Shown piece after piece: positions 1 to 10,124 of a stretch of 64,000 nucleotides of DNA. The notes below the pieces were generated by a model, which was not told the origin of the DNA, searched no databases, and saw nothing but the letters and a program-made list of their open reading frames with translations. Within the stretch, counting starts at the first letter, position 1. Each line of letters starts with the position of its first letter. A program made the position numbers and the translations under genes. The stretch is from contig OX336393.1 in the NCBI GenBank assembly GCA_946902985.2, positions 48,607,348-48,671,347 on the forward strand. The letters are read 5' to 3'. The stretch comes from Meconema thalassinum (taxonomy: Eukaryota; Arthropoda; Insecta; Orthoptera; Tettigoniidae).

Positions 1-130
1 TATTTTTTATGTATGTTACTGTAGTTTTCCGTTGATAATTCCAACCCACTGTGACTGGGATTCGAGCCCTGCTCTTCTGCGTGAAAGAGCAACGGTAATG
101 GGCCGGCACCACAACACACCCCACGAATAT
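1..130 (-). repeat. Partial tRNA-like SINE fragment
   Basis: On the minus strand, positions 58-68 read GGCTCGAATCC, close to a pol III B box (GGTTCRANNCC). No A box or terminus could be placed because the window begins here. Nothing else recognisable lies in 1-130. The assignment rests on one motif. Confidence 0.35.
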
Positions 131-269
131 GGATAGTAAATATGTAATACTTTGGGTATGATTAGTTGACTTTTATCACGGCAATATTACAGTTAACTGT
201 TAATGGCTATCAGAATATGTAATTACTGGCAATGCATTCCACTTCCGTTATGGTTTTATTCTTTTCTTG

Positions 270-600
270 TTGTTCCATTTGAGGGACTTGGACATCGTGG
301 TCATTTAGCTCCGTGTACATGGGTGTGTATACTGTATATAGCCTATATATTCGTTTATAAATAAATTGTCTGATAATTTATGTTACTGTGGTATCTGTAG
401 TAGTGTGTCGATTTTAATTCAGGCGAGAATTGGGAGGAGGCGACTGTGGTCGCAATTTCAGAGCAACTCCGGCATTTGCCTGGAGTAGGAGAGAGAAGTC
501 ATGAGAAACCACATCCAGGATCGCTGACATGGGAATCAAACCCGCCTCTTCACAGTTTTGCCTCAGGAGGCTTAGCGTACCCGGTTCCAACCATCAATTC
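270..600 (-). repeat. SINE F, tRNA-derived, minus orientation
   Basis: The minus strand carries a tRNA-like head near 531-590 with a B-box-like GGTTTGATTCC at 531-543 and a GGTACGCTAAGCC-like A region. The 3' part (about 285-320) contains the GGACTTGGACATCGTGGTCA / TTTAGCTCC hairpin-type segment. Related copies lie at 6185-6735 and 27290-27480. Both ATG frames over this stretch are shadows of the repeat. The right flank is interrupted by a family A insertion. Confidence 0.6.
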
Positions 601-624
601 AGAATTAATTTTCTTGCCAGAGCC

Positions 625-1326
625 CCCCCCCCCCAGGGGCACATATCCACTGGGACGTGGGTTGGCGACCACGGGACTCCAGCTGAGTCCGGCATTGCTT
701 ACACTTACTTGTGCCGGGCTCCTCTCCGTCTTCTTTCCTATCGGCCTCCCTTGGTCTTCACCAACCCCGACGGTATTAGGGTATCCGAGGCCTAGGGAGT
801 CTGTCACTTTCCCGCCTTAATTGACCCTTCTCTCATCTCTTCTGATCCCTCATTCTTCGAGGGGTCAGACCTCTTCTGTTCTCTTCATACCGCCTGCCTT
901 CTGCACAAGTCTTTCAAGGAGGCAGGGTGTATGTAGCCCCACCACTTCTGGTGCACCCTGGATATTGCTACACCCTCAAGGGCTCACGACTGGTGGGTTC
1001 GGGAGTTGACGACCCCGAGGGATACCTGAGCTGGGTCCGGTTTTTACCCCTTTTTCCATTGCATGAGGGAGGACCCTCTCATCTTTCCCTTTCCGATCTG
1101 CCTTTCATGGCTCTTCTTCCTTCCAAGTCCCTCAATACCCAATCTTCCTGTCCTTTATTTGCCTTATCCTTTATTTGTTTACCATTTCCTCTTCTAGTTT
1201 GTGAGTCTGTAGTTAGTATTAGTTATAGTTTTCATTCTCATCTTATCTTTCACTATCATCTAGACCATCAGGGGCCAATAACCTAGATGTTAAGCCCCTT
1301 AAAACAGCAATTATCATCATCATCAT
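625..1326 (+). mobile_element. Family A retroposon, near-complete copy (702 bp)
   Basis: An element starting with a C-run and ending in the hairpin GGGGCCAATAACCTAGATGT...AAGCCCC followed by (ATC)n. It is flanked by a 12-bp direct repeat, CTTGCCAGAGCC at 613-624 and CTTGGCAGAGCC at 1327-1338 (one mismatch), which I read as the target-site duplication. The same sequence is present at 15873-16615 in the opposite orientation with its own 10-bp duplication. It has no protein signal; open frames across it are fortuitous. A variable-length duplication plus a simple-repeat tail indicates retroposition, but no pol III A/B box was found, so calling it a SINE is uncertain. Confidence 0.75.
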
Positions 1327-1410
1327 CTTGGCAGAGCCGGGACTTGAAACCGGTCCTCCGCGGTGATAGCCAAGAATCCTAGCCCGCCATCGGTATCGTT
1401 GTTAGGTTGC
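1327..1410 (-). repeat. SINE head fragment
   Basis: The minus strand reads as a tRNA-like head with GGTTTCAAGTCCC (B-box-like) around 1345-1357. It sits directly beside the family A insertion and is probably the other half of the SINE that family A entered. From 1411 to 1570 nothing was recognised. Confidence 0.4.
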
Positions 1411-1570
1411 TCCTAACAAAAACATTTAAGAAAGTTTTTTGTTTTAAGACTCAACCTTTTCAAACTCCAGGTATTCTCAAATGAGTATATGAGTCACATG
1501 TTTTGCTTTGGTATGCGATGATTCACGCACACGTGTCACGTGCGGGAAAGGGGTAAGTGCGTACCGGTCA

Positions 1571-1723
1571 CGTCACAAAAGTAGGAACTACTTGAAAATT
1601 GAATGTCTGCAGTCCTTACTTGAATTAAAAACAGATAACACACACTAATACAGTCATCACAATTAACACAGGTTATCAGAAAGATTCTGCACACACCGAA
1701 AGTACACGGGGCTACATGACCTT
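1571..1723 (+). repeat. SINE B, 3' part
   Basis: Matches the 3' half of the full SINE B copy at 29688-30201: the stretch from the AGTAGGAACTACTTGAAAA motif through ACACTAATACAGTCATCACA to GTACACGGGGCTACATGACC. The 5' head is absent. Confidence 0.7.
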
Positions 1724-1836
1724 ATTGGAGATTTCACATTATATACAAGCTAATTGTATTATTCCATTTAAAGCATTCAGGCCTGATGCTAAATCCGGTG
1801 AAGCTTTGTTAGAATACATAGTGAAATTCGCATCGT

Positions 1837-2219
1837 TGGTAGCATGCTGAGCTTCTATACCCTCGATCGCGGGTTCAAACCCGGCCGAAGTCTTCAGATT
1901 TTTTAAGACCATCAAAAATCCCTCAGTATGCCTTCCTACGGAGGGGAAGTAAAGCCGGCGGTCCCATGTCATAGATTTATGGCATGTAAAAGAACTTTCC
2001 ACTAACTAAACTTGTGTGAAGCAAAATTTGTCGGCTAGGTTTGATTAATGCTCTTAAGTTCCAACGTTCGTCACCAGGCGCTGGTTGCGATGGCATCTAG
2101 TAGTAGCCAAGTTCACAGCTAGGTGTCGTGGACGGTAGCATTTGGTAGCGAAAGTAGAAACTACTTGAAATTATCCTCTGCAGTCCTTACTTGAATTAAA
2201 ATCTGGTAACACACACTAG
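1837..2219 (+). repeat. SINE B, 5' part with B box
   Basis: Begins TTGGTAGCATGCTGAGCTTC and contains GGTTCAAACCC at about 1871-1881, a good pol III B box, then follows the SINE B body up to about 2219, where a LINE sequence starts. The 3' third is missing. The minus-strand frame at 1739-2002 is a shadow of this repeat. Confidence 0.7.
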
Positions 2220-2548
2220 ATCAGCAAAGAAGCTGGCCTAACTATGAACCCAAGGAAAACGAAACTCATGACAAATGCGACTGAAAAACCAGTAAACATT
2301 GACGGTGAAACATTAAGGTGCGTATACACTTGCGCGCCGCGCCGCTCGCGCGCAGCAAGTTCGCTAGATTAGTACGGGGTTTCGAAGCTGCGCGAGCGCG
2401 GCGCACGACGATCCATCTCCTGTCGGTTTTTTTCACGCGCACTTTGAGTGTTCGCAGTTCAGATTTGGACGGGATTGTGAGAAGTTCGTTGTTTTTCGCG
2501 CGCATCTGATTGCAATATTTGTGCGTTTTGAGTGGTGATAATGGAGTG

Positions 2549-2690
2549 ATAAAACTGATCGATGCTTATCGCAAAAAGCATCTTCTGTGGGATCCTCAAC
2601 ATAAGGATCATTTTAAGAAACCATTAGACTAAAAGCAGATGCCTGGAGGGAAATAGGGGCTGAGATGGATATATTGTATCTGCGGACCAA
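2549..2690 (+). pseudogene. MADF-domain protein fragment of the Harbinger element
   Basis: Plus-strand translation gives LIDAYRKKHLLWDPQHKDHF followed, after a frame change near 2630, by KADAWREIGAEMD. This matches the start of a MADF domain (Leu-Ile-x-x-Tyr, Leu-Trp-Asp/Asn, Ala-Trp-x-x-Ile), the DNA-binding accessory protein encoded by PIF/Harbinger elements. Only the first half is present and the frame is broken, so it is not functional. Identification is by motif only. Confidence 0.65.
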
Positions 2691-2759
2691 TGCAAGAAGG
2701 TGATATCTCTGCTGTCTTCCTACCGGCGTGAGAAAAGTAAAATAAATCGCAGGAGGGAA

Positions 2760-2882
2760 ATATGTATCTTCTTTGGAAATGTGGGGTCCAATCTTCTGCA
2801 GCAGATTCTCAGAGTCAGAAGGTGACAATCGAGTAAAATTCTTATACTGGCCGCTTATTTCTTGTGACTTCAAGTCCATCAT
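2760..2882 (-). pseudogene. Harbinger transposase N-terminal fragment
   Basis: The minus-strand frame beginning at 2882 reads QYKNFTRLSPSDSENLLQKI then GPHISKED, the conserved N-terminal motif of PIF/Harbinger DDE transposases (x-NF-x-R-[ML]-S-x-x-x-F/S-E-x-LL-x-x-[IL]-x-P-x-I). The homologous part ends around residue 41 where the element is deleted; the rest of the frame down to 2613 is not transposase-like. No DDE catalytic residues remain. Confidence 0.7.
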
Positions 2883-3763
2883 TGGCTCCGCACCATTCCT
2901 TTTTTAAAACAGGTCAGTGTGCCACAAACGTCGTCGTCGTTTCTTTTTCTTTTTGCATAAACTTGCCATTAAAAAAGCTGCACCACTCATCACCGCAATC
3001 ACGAGGTTTTCCTCGTGCGGCGGAGACATAATTATATTTACCACACTCCAAACTGACTAGTGAATGTTCGTGGGTTTCCTATGGATCGCGGGAGGTTCGT
3101 CTAAATAATAATTCTGGACGAGCAACACACGCGCGACGCACGCACCACGCGCAGTGCGCGGCACGCAAGTGTATACCCACCTTTAGAGTATGTCCAGGAC
3201 TATACATACCTAGGCCAAAACATGTCATTCCATAACAATACGGACAAAGAAATCAAAAGAAGAATAGGGCAAGCATGGAAACATTCTGCTCCTTAAAATT
3301 CATTTTGGGAGATAAATCTCATTAACTAAGTCTGAAAACACAAGTTCTAGAGAAATGTGTAATCCCAGTAATGCTGTATGGATGTCAAACATGGTCAATA
3401 ACTTCGAAGTAAAGAAAAACGCTCCAGCTAGTCCAACGCAGGATGGAACGAAAAATCCTCAATATCACGCTGAAAGACAGAATAAGGAACGAGGAGATAC
3501 GTAGAAGAACCAGCATTAAAGACGTCATCAACACAGCGGACAGACTAAAATGGAAATGGGGAGGCCACGTAGCGAGGATGGAGCATAGGAGGTGGACGCA
3601 CAGACTAACGATGTGGAACCCCAGGACAGGTAGGAGAAACGTAGAAAGACAGAGGACACGCTGGGCTGACACATTCAAGAAATTTACCGGACTACAATGG
3701 ACAAGAAGAGCAAGAGACAGACAAGAGTGGAAGACCCTAGAAAAGCTCCTTTTTAAAACATAG

Positions 3764-4499
3764 TATATGCGAGGAAAGGAAAGGAGCAACTCAGTGCAAC
3801 ATAGTGAACCCTTAAATACAATGGCGATAATGTATTGAGGACAGTTAAAACTCTACTAAATAAAGTGAACGTGCTAGAAACATTAACAATTTTGCAAATA
3901 TTAGATATAAGATCAAGAATACATAACATAGAGAATACTGTAACTAGGTTAGGAATAGATATATCAATAGGTATAAGAACAATTCAAGAACAGAGACTAA
4001 CATGCCAGAAAAGTGCACCACTAGGTGCCTCACTACTCTTTAGGACTGCTCACCTAATGAGTGTAATGGAGCAAAATCCCTGCCTAGGCAGGAGTCCATT
4101 GCCCTTAGGGGATTAAAAGGCTATATTTATCCCTCCCTATATTATTCTGCTAAGATCCCATTCTAGTTTTGTACCGAAAATAAGGTCCCATTAACACCAA
4201 CCTACACATATGGGGTACCTACAGGTTCAGCATAACCCAATGCGTAAGCGAAACGCACTCACTTACTCTTTAAATGCCTCACTATTAAATAAATACCGTA
4301 AAACATGTATATTTACAATGAAATAATGAAAGAATGCAACACGGTAACCATGGTAACAGAATCTCACAGGTCCATCTATTTCTGTAAGACGCAATGCAAT
4401 TCCAATTATTACATTACTGTGAAAGTTTCCAGACGGTTAAAAGGTTATCACTGAACCAAATTAAGCTGTAAAATTCATCAATACATACAGTAAAATGCG
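3764..4499. other. Unassigned AT-rich interval
   Basis: No recognised gene or repeat. One open frame (3835-4116, 93 codons) has no family signature; its first 60 codons are Ile/Leu/Thr-rich and could form a helix, but nothing supports expression. Likely decayed repeat sequence. Confidence 0.4.
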
Positions 4500-4845
4500 C
4501 TTAAGGGGGTCAAGGGGCACTCTAGAATTTTTTCACGCAATTGTCACGTGTGAGTGAGGTACGAAAGGTCTTTTTCACCCAACTATAAAGGGTCTCCGAA
4601 AACCACATTTAAAGGCCCTTAAATTAACAGTGTCTGTGATATTCCCAGAAAAATAACTTCGCTCTGATATACCTATGAAGGAATGACAAACCCCTAACCA
4701 CTGTATCAGTAGCTGAATTGATAAAGTCTGATTATTCATACCGAGGATAAATCAATCATAGAATTCATGATCGAGATTTGGCTAAGTGTACTCTTTACAA
4801 CCAGAATATTCGCGGGCAAAGCCGCGACGGGTAATGCTAGTTATT
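4500..4845. repeat. Family E repeat, 3' portion with CTAG-CCCG terminus
   Basis: Shares with 8190-9488 the closing stretch TTCATGATCGAGA...TTCGCGGGCAAAGCCGCGAC then GGGTAATGCTAG. The same terminus ends the copy at 9488. The class is not determined: no coding capacity and no clear inverted repeats were seen. Confidence 0.55.
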
Positions 4846-4849
4846 ATTA

Positions 4850-4915
4850 TAACACACAAGTCATCACAATTAACACCGGTTATCAGACAGATTCTACACA
4901 CACCCAGTGATAATT
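4850..4915 (+). repeat. SINE B short fragment
   Basis: The stretch CATCACAATTAACACCGGTT ATCAG plus ATTCTACACACACCCA matches the 3' region of SINE B. From 4916 to 5354 nothing was recognised. Confidence 0.6.
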
Positions 4916-5354
4916 CGGGTCAAGTTTCCAGTTAGCAGAAACCCTCCCACTAACTTAACATTCTCTTGCTATTCTAGGTCATGCGATAGTTAGTTCCTTG
5001 AACTTGGGCTGCAAGTGAAGGGTGTTGCTTTCGACTCGCCTCTTATTCACGGGTGATACAAGAAAGTAAACAATTATTATGTGCACGCAAAAAAGAGTGC
5101 ACAGTGCCCTGCGAATTGAAAGGGCGGTGAAAGCTAATCCAAGTGTATAATGGAAGCTCCCTCAATTGAAAGGTGAGTAAGAGGTCTTCATTTCTCGAGC
5201 CTGGGAGTGTCGCGGAAGAAAGTAGGGAGGGTAACTTTCCGATCTCAAAAGAAGCGAATGAATGTGTTTAACCTAGATAACGCGATTACTTGCAGTGGAT
5301 TTTGAAGGAATTGCTTTGCCTTATACGTAAGTAGTTCAAGAGAATCAAAGTGAG

Positions 5355-6170
5355 TCCCCCCCCCCCCAGGGGCTCACATCTGGTGGGACGTGGGTTGGCG
5401 ACCACAGGACCCTAGCTGAGTCCGGCATTGCTTCCACTTATTTGTGTCGGGCTCCTCTCCGTCTTCTTTCCTGTCGACCTCTCTTGGTCAACTCTTGTTC
5501 TCTTCCGATCCCGTCGGTATTAGGGTATCTGAGGCCCAGGGAGTCTCTTACTTTCCCGCCTTAATTGGCCCTTCTCTCATGTTTCCTGATCCCTCTTTCG
5601 TCTAGGGATCAGCCTTCTTATAGTTCTTTTTCTCTTTAAGATTCCCGCCATGTTTTTATGAATTGGCTCCCCGCGTCTCTAAATGACATTTTGTGAGTAT
5701 TTTCAATCTGCATTGCATTTTATCAGTACTCTCGATATAAACTCCGTTTTGTAAGTATGTTCAATGTAAATTGCATTTTGTGAGTACAGTATTTTGGATC
5801 GCGGGCATCCACATATTGTTAGTATTTTGAATCTAAATAACATTTTGTAAGTATTTTGAATTTCAATTGCATTTTGTAAGTATTTTGAATTACAATTGCA
5901 TTTTGTAAGTATTTTGAATTTCAAATTGCATTTTGTTGAGTATTTTGAACCTAAACTATATTTTGTGCGTATTTTTCAATCAATTCCTTTTGTGAGTATT
6001 TTCCTTCTAAATTCCATTTTGTAAGTATTTTCAGTCGAACTTAATTTTGGTTATGGTTTCCTTTTCATTATCATTTTCATTTTCGCTATCACCCAGACCA
6101 TTGTGGGCCGATAACCTAGATGTTAGGCCCTTAAAACAACGATTATCATCATCATCATCATCATATAGAT
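5355..6170 (+). mobile_element. Family A copy interrupted by a minisatellite
   Basis: The 5' part of family A (C-run, GGGACGTGGGTTGGCGACCA, CCGGCATTGCTTCCACTTA, through about 5660) and its 3' end (CACCCAGACCATTGTGGGCC hairpin plus (ATC)n, about 6050-6170) flank a run of diverged TTTTGTAAGTATTTTGAA repeats. The middle of the family A consensus is missing, so the tandem block replaces it. Confidence 0.7.
5685..6045 (+). repeat. Diverged 28-35-bp minisatellite (TTTTGTAAGTATTTTGAA core)
   Basis: About a dozen imperfect units share ATTTTGTGAGTATTTTSAAT-like cores separated by AT-rich spacers. The minus-strand frame at 5703-5924, with repeated KFKIL/QNAIEIQ motifs, is produced by the repeat and is not a gene. 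Confidence 0.75.
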
Positions 6171-6184
6171 GCGCATCACTAGCT

Positions 6185-6735
6185 AACGTTGTTGTAGTAG
6201 TCTCATTTGAAGGGCTTGGACTTCGTGGTCATTTAGCCCCGTGTGCTTGGGTGTATGTATAAAGATTTTATGGACATAAACAAAGAATGGGCAATAAAAA
6301 CATATTAAAGGGTTATGGAATTTGTTTGATGTTATTGTGGTGTCTGTATTGAAAATGGAAATCCACAGCTTGTTCCAGTCGTCCGACCGGGTCAGGGAAG
6401 GATTGAATGAAGCCGCCCATCTAGCGGCGAAAAGAGGAATTGTGCCGGCTGCAGAAGCCTGTCGCACATCTCTGAGGCAATGATTAAATGAATGACAGAT
6501 GAAACGAAATGATAGGGGAGAGTGTTGCTGGAATGAAATTTTTGACAGGAAAAATCGGAATACCCGGAGAAAAACCTGTCTGCCTCCGTTTTGTCCAGCA
6601 CAGATCTCACATGGAGTGACCGGAATTTGAACCACGGACCCAGCGGTGAGAGGCCGGCGTGCTGCCGCCTAAGCCATGGAGGCTACGTTTGTGGTGTCTG
6701 TATTAGTGTGAGTATTTATAATTAAACCATGGTTT
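6185..6735 (-). repeat. SINE F copy, split by SINE G
   Basis: 6185-6350 contains the TGAAGGGCTTGGACTTCGTG / GTCATTTAGCCCC segment and AATTTGTTTGATGTTATTGT region of family F (compare 280-420), and the sequence resumes at 6690 after the SINE G insertion. The target site within it is duplicated (15 bp), so SINE F is the older insertion. Confidence 0.6.
6351..6689 (-). mobile_element. SINE G, tRNA-derived, minus orientation, full length
   Basis: Perfect 15-bp target-site duplication TGTGGTGTCTGTATT at 6336-6350 and 6690-6704. On the minus strand the head carries TGGCTTAGGCGG (6665-6676), an exact match to the pol III A-box pattern TRGYNNANNNGG, and GGTTCAAATTCC (6622-6633), a B box. A second copy, with its own duplication, is at 63414-63748. 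The 150- and 72-codon frames over it are shadows. Confidence 0.9.
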
Positions 6736-7254
6736 TAAGTTAGGACTTGTCCTGGCATTTTCCTGTATTACGGCAATTCAACCTGAAGCTTTATACCAGG
6801 GGAATAGTTCAGATTTTCAAGAGTTTAAGAAACATATAAAGTATATAAATGAATGGCGTTTGTGAAGAAAGTTCCAGAAAAGGAATACTTACTAACAAAA
6901 GAGTGTACATACTGAATGTATGAATCAACGCTCAAGTTCACTAAACCTAAATATCGCACTTAACTAACTGATGGAACTTGAAGTGAACACGTGCGAACTG
7001 TGCTTAACAATTATTATCAGTCACATTTCAAACAACTAACAGCAAAAATTAACACTCAAAAGTAAAATTCTTTATCTTGTTGTGTAATTGAACAATAATA
7101 TGCAAACTTTATAAATGTTTCTCCATTTTTATGACATAAAACGTGTCTTTAATTTATAAATCATTATTTCTGTAACAATTTGGCTCACTTAGAAACAACT
7201 TCATAAATTTGCGGCTCCCAAAGTTAATGCTATTGGCCAACCCAGCTTTATACG
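6736..7254. other. Unassigned interval
   Basis: AT-rich sequence without a recognised repeat or gene. The 82-codon minus frame at 7154-7402 extends into the 250-bp tandem repeat and is not supported as a gene. Confidence 0.4.
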
Positions 7255-7860
7255 CACAGTTCGCTACTCCTGCGGGGGTGCGGGCGGGGACACCAAGAGC
7301 CCGCTGATGAGCCAGCTTGGTGTCCTGGGCGAGACCCCACACAAGACACGGCACAAACCTAGGAAAATTGCTGAGTTTTAATTCACTGGCCGTGAAAGCC
7401 AATATACTATCTTTTGGAAGCCTTCATAGAGAGGTTATAGCTGCTTGAGCTTTAAGTTCTCGCATTAAATAGGAGCAGGTGCGCTTTATAAAACGGGAGG
7501 TAGCACGGAATTCGCTACTCCTTTGGGGGTCCGGGCGGGGACACCAAGAGGCCGCTGATAAGCCACCTTGGTGTCCTAGGTGAAACTCCACACGAGACAC
7601 GACACAAACCTAGAAGAATTGCTGAGTTTTAATTCACTGGCCGTGAAAGCCAACATAACATCTTTTTGGAAGCCTTCATGGGGAGGATATGGCTACTTGA
7701 GCGTTTAGCTCTCGCAGTAAAGAGGCGCCTGTGAGCTTTATAAAAAGGAAGGTAGCGTGCAGTTCGCTACTCGTGTGGGGGTCCGGGCGGGGACACCAAG
7801 AGCCCGCTGATGAGCCAAACACCACACATGACACGGCACAAACCTAAAAAAATCTGGGTT
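7255..7860. repeat. Tandem repeat, about 250-bp unit, 2.4 copies
   Basis: TTCGCTACTCNTGNGGGGGT recurs at about 7260, 7509 and 7761, giving units of 249-252 bp. Each contains GGGCGGGGACACCAAGAG and CTGAGTTTTAATTCACTGGC / CGTGAAAGCCAA; the third is cut short after AACCTAAAAA. Units differ by scattered substitutions. GC-rich head, AT-rich tail; no coding frame is shared among units. Confidence 0.85.
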
Positions 7861-8189
7861 TTAGGTATTGTTATTATTATGATTATTATTATTCATAGGT
7901 TACAATCAATATTATTTGTATTTAACATAAGTAATTTACTCTTTATTGATCATAATAATGAACTTATATGATATTTATTGTATATCCAAAACTGTCTCAT
8001 ATATACTGGTAGCATATTGCGTGGTTAAGCGTAAGAGAGCCCTAACTTCGCCACAAGACATAAAATATATAAATAAATAAATAATATTAACCAACGAGTA
8101 AGAATGACTGAATAAACACAAACCGTTCTACTCTTCCTCAAGAAATAAAATCAATAAATTTATTTCCAACTGTCCTTCTTATCTATTAT
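7861..8189. other. AT-rich interval with (ATT)n microsatellite
   Basis: Contains a short ATT/ATG run at about 7868-7895 and otherwise low-complexity AT-rich sequence. Nothing else recognised. Confidence 0.4.
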
Positions 8190-9488
8190 ATACTCGTAAA
8201 ACAAAGTGTCCAGACTGACTCACTCACTCACTCATCGTCGCCCAGCCAAAACTATTTCAGTAAGAAACATAACATTTTGGTGATATGTTATTTGTATGTC
8301 TTAAACGTCCACTAAGGAAGGGTTTTTGGATATTCAGGTTCTAAAGGGGTGTTAAGGGGGTTAATTCTGCATTTCATTGAACAACAATATCTCACGCGTG
8401 GTATCATTTGGGGATACCGGGTGAGTTAGCCGTGGTCTTTACGGTGTGGCTGCAGGCAGTCGCTCACATCCGGGAGGCGAGGAGGTTCGAATCCCCCCGC
8501 CGACAACCTTGAAGATGGTTTTCTGTGGTTTCCCATCTTCCTTCCAGGAAAACGCCGGGGTTGGTCCCTAACTATAGGCCACTGCCGCTATCGTCCAATT
8601 CCTCGTCCTTACATTAACACTTTCCTCTCCAGACAACACTCCACACTCGACGGTACTTGTAGCTCACCCAATGGGTGTCCGTATAGAAGCAGCTACAAAA
8701 CTGGCGAGCCGAACATGTCCTCGGACACTCCTGGCACTAAAAGCCATACGCAAAAAAAAATGGGGATATGATACTCGGCATATAAACTAATCATTAAAAA
8801 TAAGCAGACACGTGTCTGAGGGTTTCTCGATGTGATGTATATTATGAGGTGAAAGGGATGAAGAGTGGAGTTTGAAGAATTCCTAACAGAGCATGTATCT
8901 TTAAACGACATAGACGAGTATGAAACTCGGGGTGAAAAAATGAGCTTAAAAATAAGTAAATAGGTGATCGACCGTTTTATTTTCAAAAATTCCAATTTAA
9001 GGGGCCCATGGGGAAGGGTGAAATTCTAAAAACAAAACGAAAGAAGTGTCCTGACTGACTCACTTACTCATTCGTCATCGCCCAGCCGAAACTATTGAAG
9101 TTAGAAACGTGGAATTTTGGGGATATGTTCGTCGCATGTCGCAAACGTCCACTAAGGAAGGATGTTTCGATATTCTGGTTCTAAAGGGGTGTTAATGGGA
9201 TTAAACTAGCATTTCATTGGAGGTGCAGTTCTTATATTACATGCCGAAGCCATCTGATGCCAGTCTAATCACTGCCACATTTTCATGAATACTGCAGTAA
9301 TATTTCACGACCAAAGATACACAACCGAGAAATCAAAAAATTCTATGATATATTTGAAAAACAAATTATTATTCCTTATTCAAAATTAAATGACAAATAA
9401 GTCATAGCATTCATGATTGAGACGTTGCTATGTGCATTCTTTACAACTACAATATTCGCGGGCGAAGCCGTGACGGGTAATGCTAGTA
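8190..9488. repeat. Two family E copies, the first split by SINE D
   Basis: TGTCCNGACTGACTCACT, CGTCGCCCAGCC, AACGTCCACTAAGGAAGG and GGTTCTAAAGGGGTGTTAA occur in the same order at 8208-8360 and again at 9045-9200, so two copies follow each other. The second ends at TTCGCGGGCGAAGCC...GGGTAATGCTAG (9455-9486). No coding capacity is seen. Confidence 0.65.
8417..8760 (+). mobile_element. SINE D, tRNA-derived, poly(A)-tailed
   Basis: Flanked by TGGGGATA at 8409-8416 and 8761-8768 (target-site duplication). The head has GAGTTAGCCGTGG (A-box-like) near 8422-8434 and GGTTCGAATCC (8484-8494), a perfect B box. It ends in an A-run at about 8752-8760. It has inserted into a family E copy. Confidence 0.85.
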
Positions 9489-9894
9489 CAGTATAAAGAG
9501 GAACTGTTACTGGCTAGTTGGCTGGCCTGCAATCTCAGGAGCACGCCTTCATTAACCTGTAACTTGGGGCTGTAAGAGCGCAATGAGCACGAAGTGTATC
9601 GGACTGTGTGGGCGAGGGGAATACATTTTTAATATAGAACATCTCCATTCTGTAGTAACTCCTGCAGGAGAGCAAAGCGTTTAGCTGGAAATCCATAGTG
9701 AAATATGTTACAATTTCACAGTAGAATGCACTTCAAGTCCACGTGAGCTCACCGGACAAAGCATTAGTCTCCCCCTGGAGACATCGTTCTAATGCCATGT
9801 GAGGAGGAGAGTCTACGAGTTCCCACAGGTGTGTCATATCTAGTTGATTACATCCCCTAGAGACATCAAATTGTGGGGATGTTGATTTCTGCGT
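9489..9894. other. Unassigned interval upstream of Tc1 remnant
   Basis: No family was recognised. It may belong to the same decayed Tc1-like element as 9895-10030, but no terminal inverted repeats were located. Confidence 0.3.
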
Positions 9895-10030
9895 TTCACA
9901 CACTGTGTCACGCTTTTTTCTATAGGATTGAGATCAGTCGATTTAGTGGGCCAGTCGAGGTCTGACAGGTCAAATTTTCGTTCAGCTCTGTGAAGACGGT
10001 TATTGTCATCTTGGAAAATCGGTGATCCAG
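9895..10030 (-). pseudogene. Tc1-like transposase fragment (DDE)
   Basis: The minus strand encodes IFQDDNNRLHRAERKF, then LDWPTKSTDLNPIEKS. These are the second catalytic Asp block (FQ-[DQ]-D-N) and the WP-x-x-S-x-DLNPIE block, with the third catalytic acidic residue, of Tc1-type transposases. Spacing between the blocks is shorter than in intact enzymes and no start, paired domain or first Asp was found. A short, dead remnant of a cut-and-paste transposase. Confidence 0.75.
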
Positions 10031-10124
10031 CAATATGAACCCTTGGTCACTGTGAGTGTTAGTCACTCTACCCGGAATTTATCCGTATTTATATGTACCC
10101 GTAATGACAAACAATTATAACACC

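Larger units (their letters stand above)
2316..3182. mobile_element. Internally deleted PIF/Harbinger-type transposon
   Basis: TTA target-site duplications at 2313-2315 and 3183-3185 flank near-matching terminal inverted repeats (left AGGTGCGTATACACTTGCGC; right, reversed, AGGTGGGTATACACTTGCGT). TTA/TWA duplication is the hallmark of PIF/Harbinger. Inside are the starts of the two proteins expected of such elements, pointing at each other: a MADF-like domain on plus and a transposase N-terminus on minus. The ends of both genes are gone, consistent with one internal deletion in an element with convergent genes. The terminal 60-100 bp are GC-rich and CpG-rich, unlike the AT-rich surroundings. 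Confidence 0.85.
2225..3763 (+). mobile_element. RTE-like LINE, C-terminal part of RT ORF, split by a Harbinger insertion
   Basis: Coding sequence resembling the post-RT region of RTE-type LINEs occurs at 2225-2315 (AGLTMNPRKTKLM) and resumes at 3186 (EYVQDYTYLGQ), then runs to the stop at 3761-3763 with LEKCVIPVMLYGCQTW, QRRMERKILNITLKDRIRNE, LKWKWGGHVARM and a Trp/Arg-rich tail. When the intervening 867-bp transposon and one TTA copy are ignored, the frame is continuous, which shows the LINE was there first. Frame breaks near 3295-3325 and an in-frame stop near 3408 make it a pseudogene. The last 106 codons (3443-3763) are open. 5' truncated: no endonuclease and no YADD box in the retained part. 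Confidence 0.8.

Noticed and set aside
6183..6635. 150-codon minus ORF, similar to one at 63403-63696
   Set aside because: The recurrence is due to SINE G being present at both places; it spans non-coding SINE sequence and its flank.
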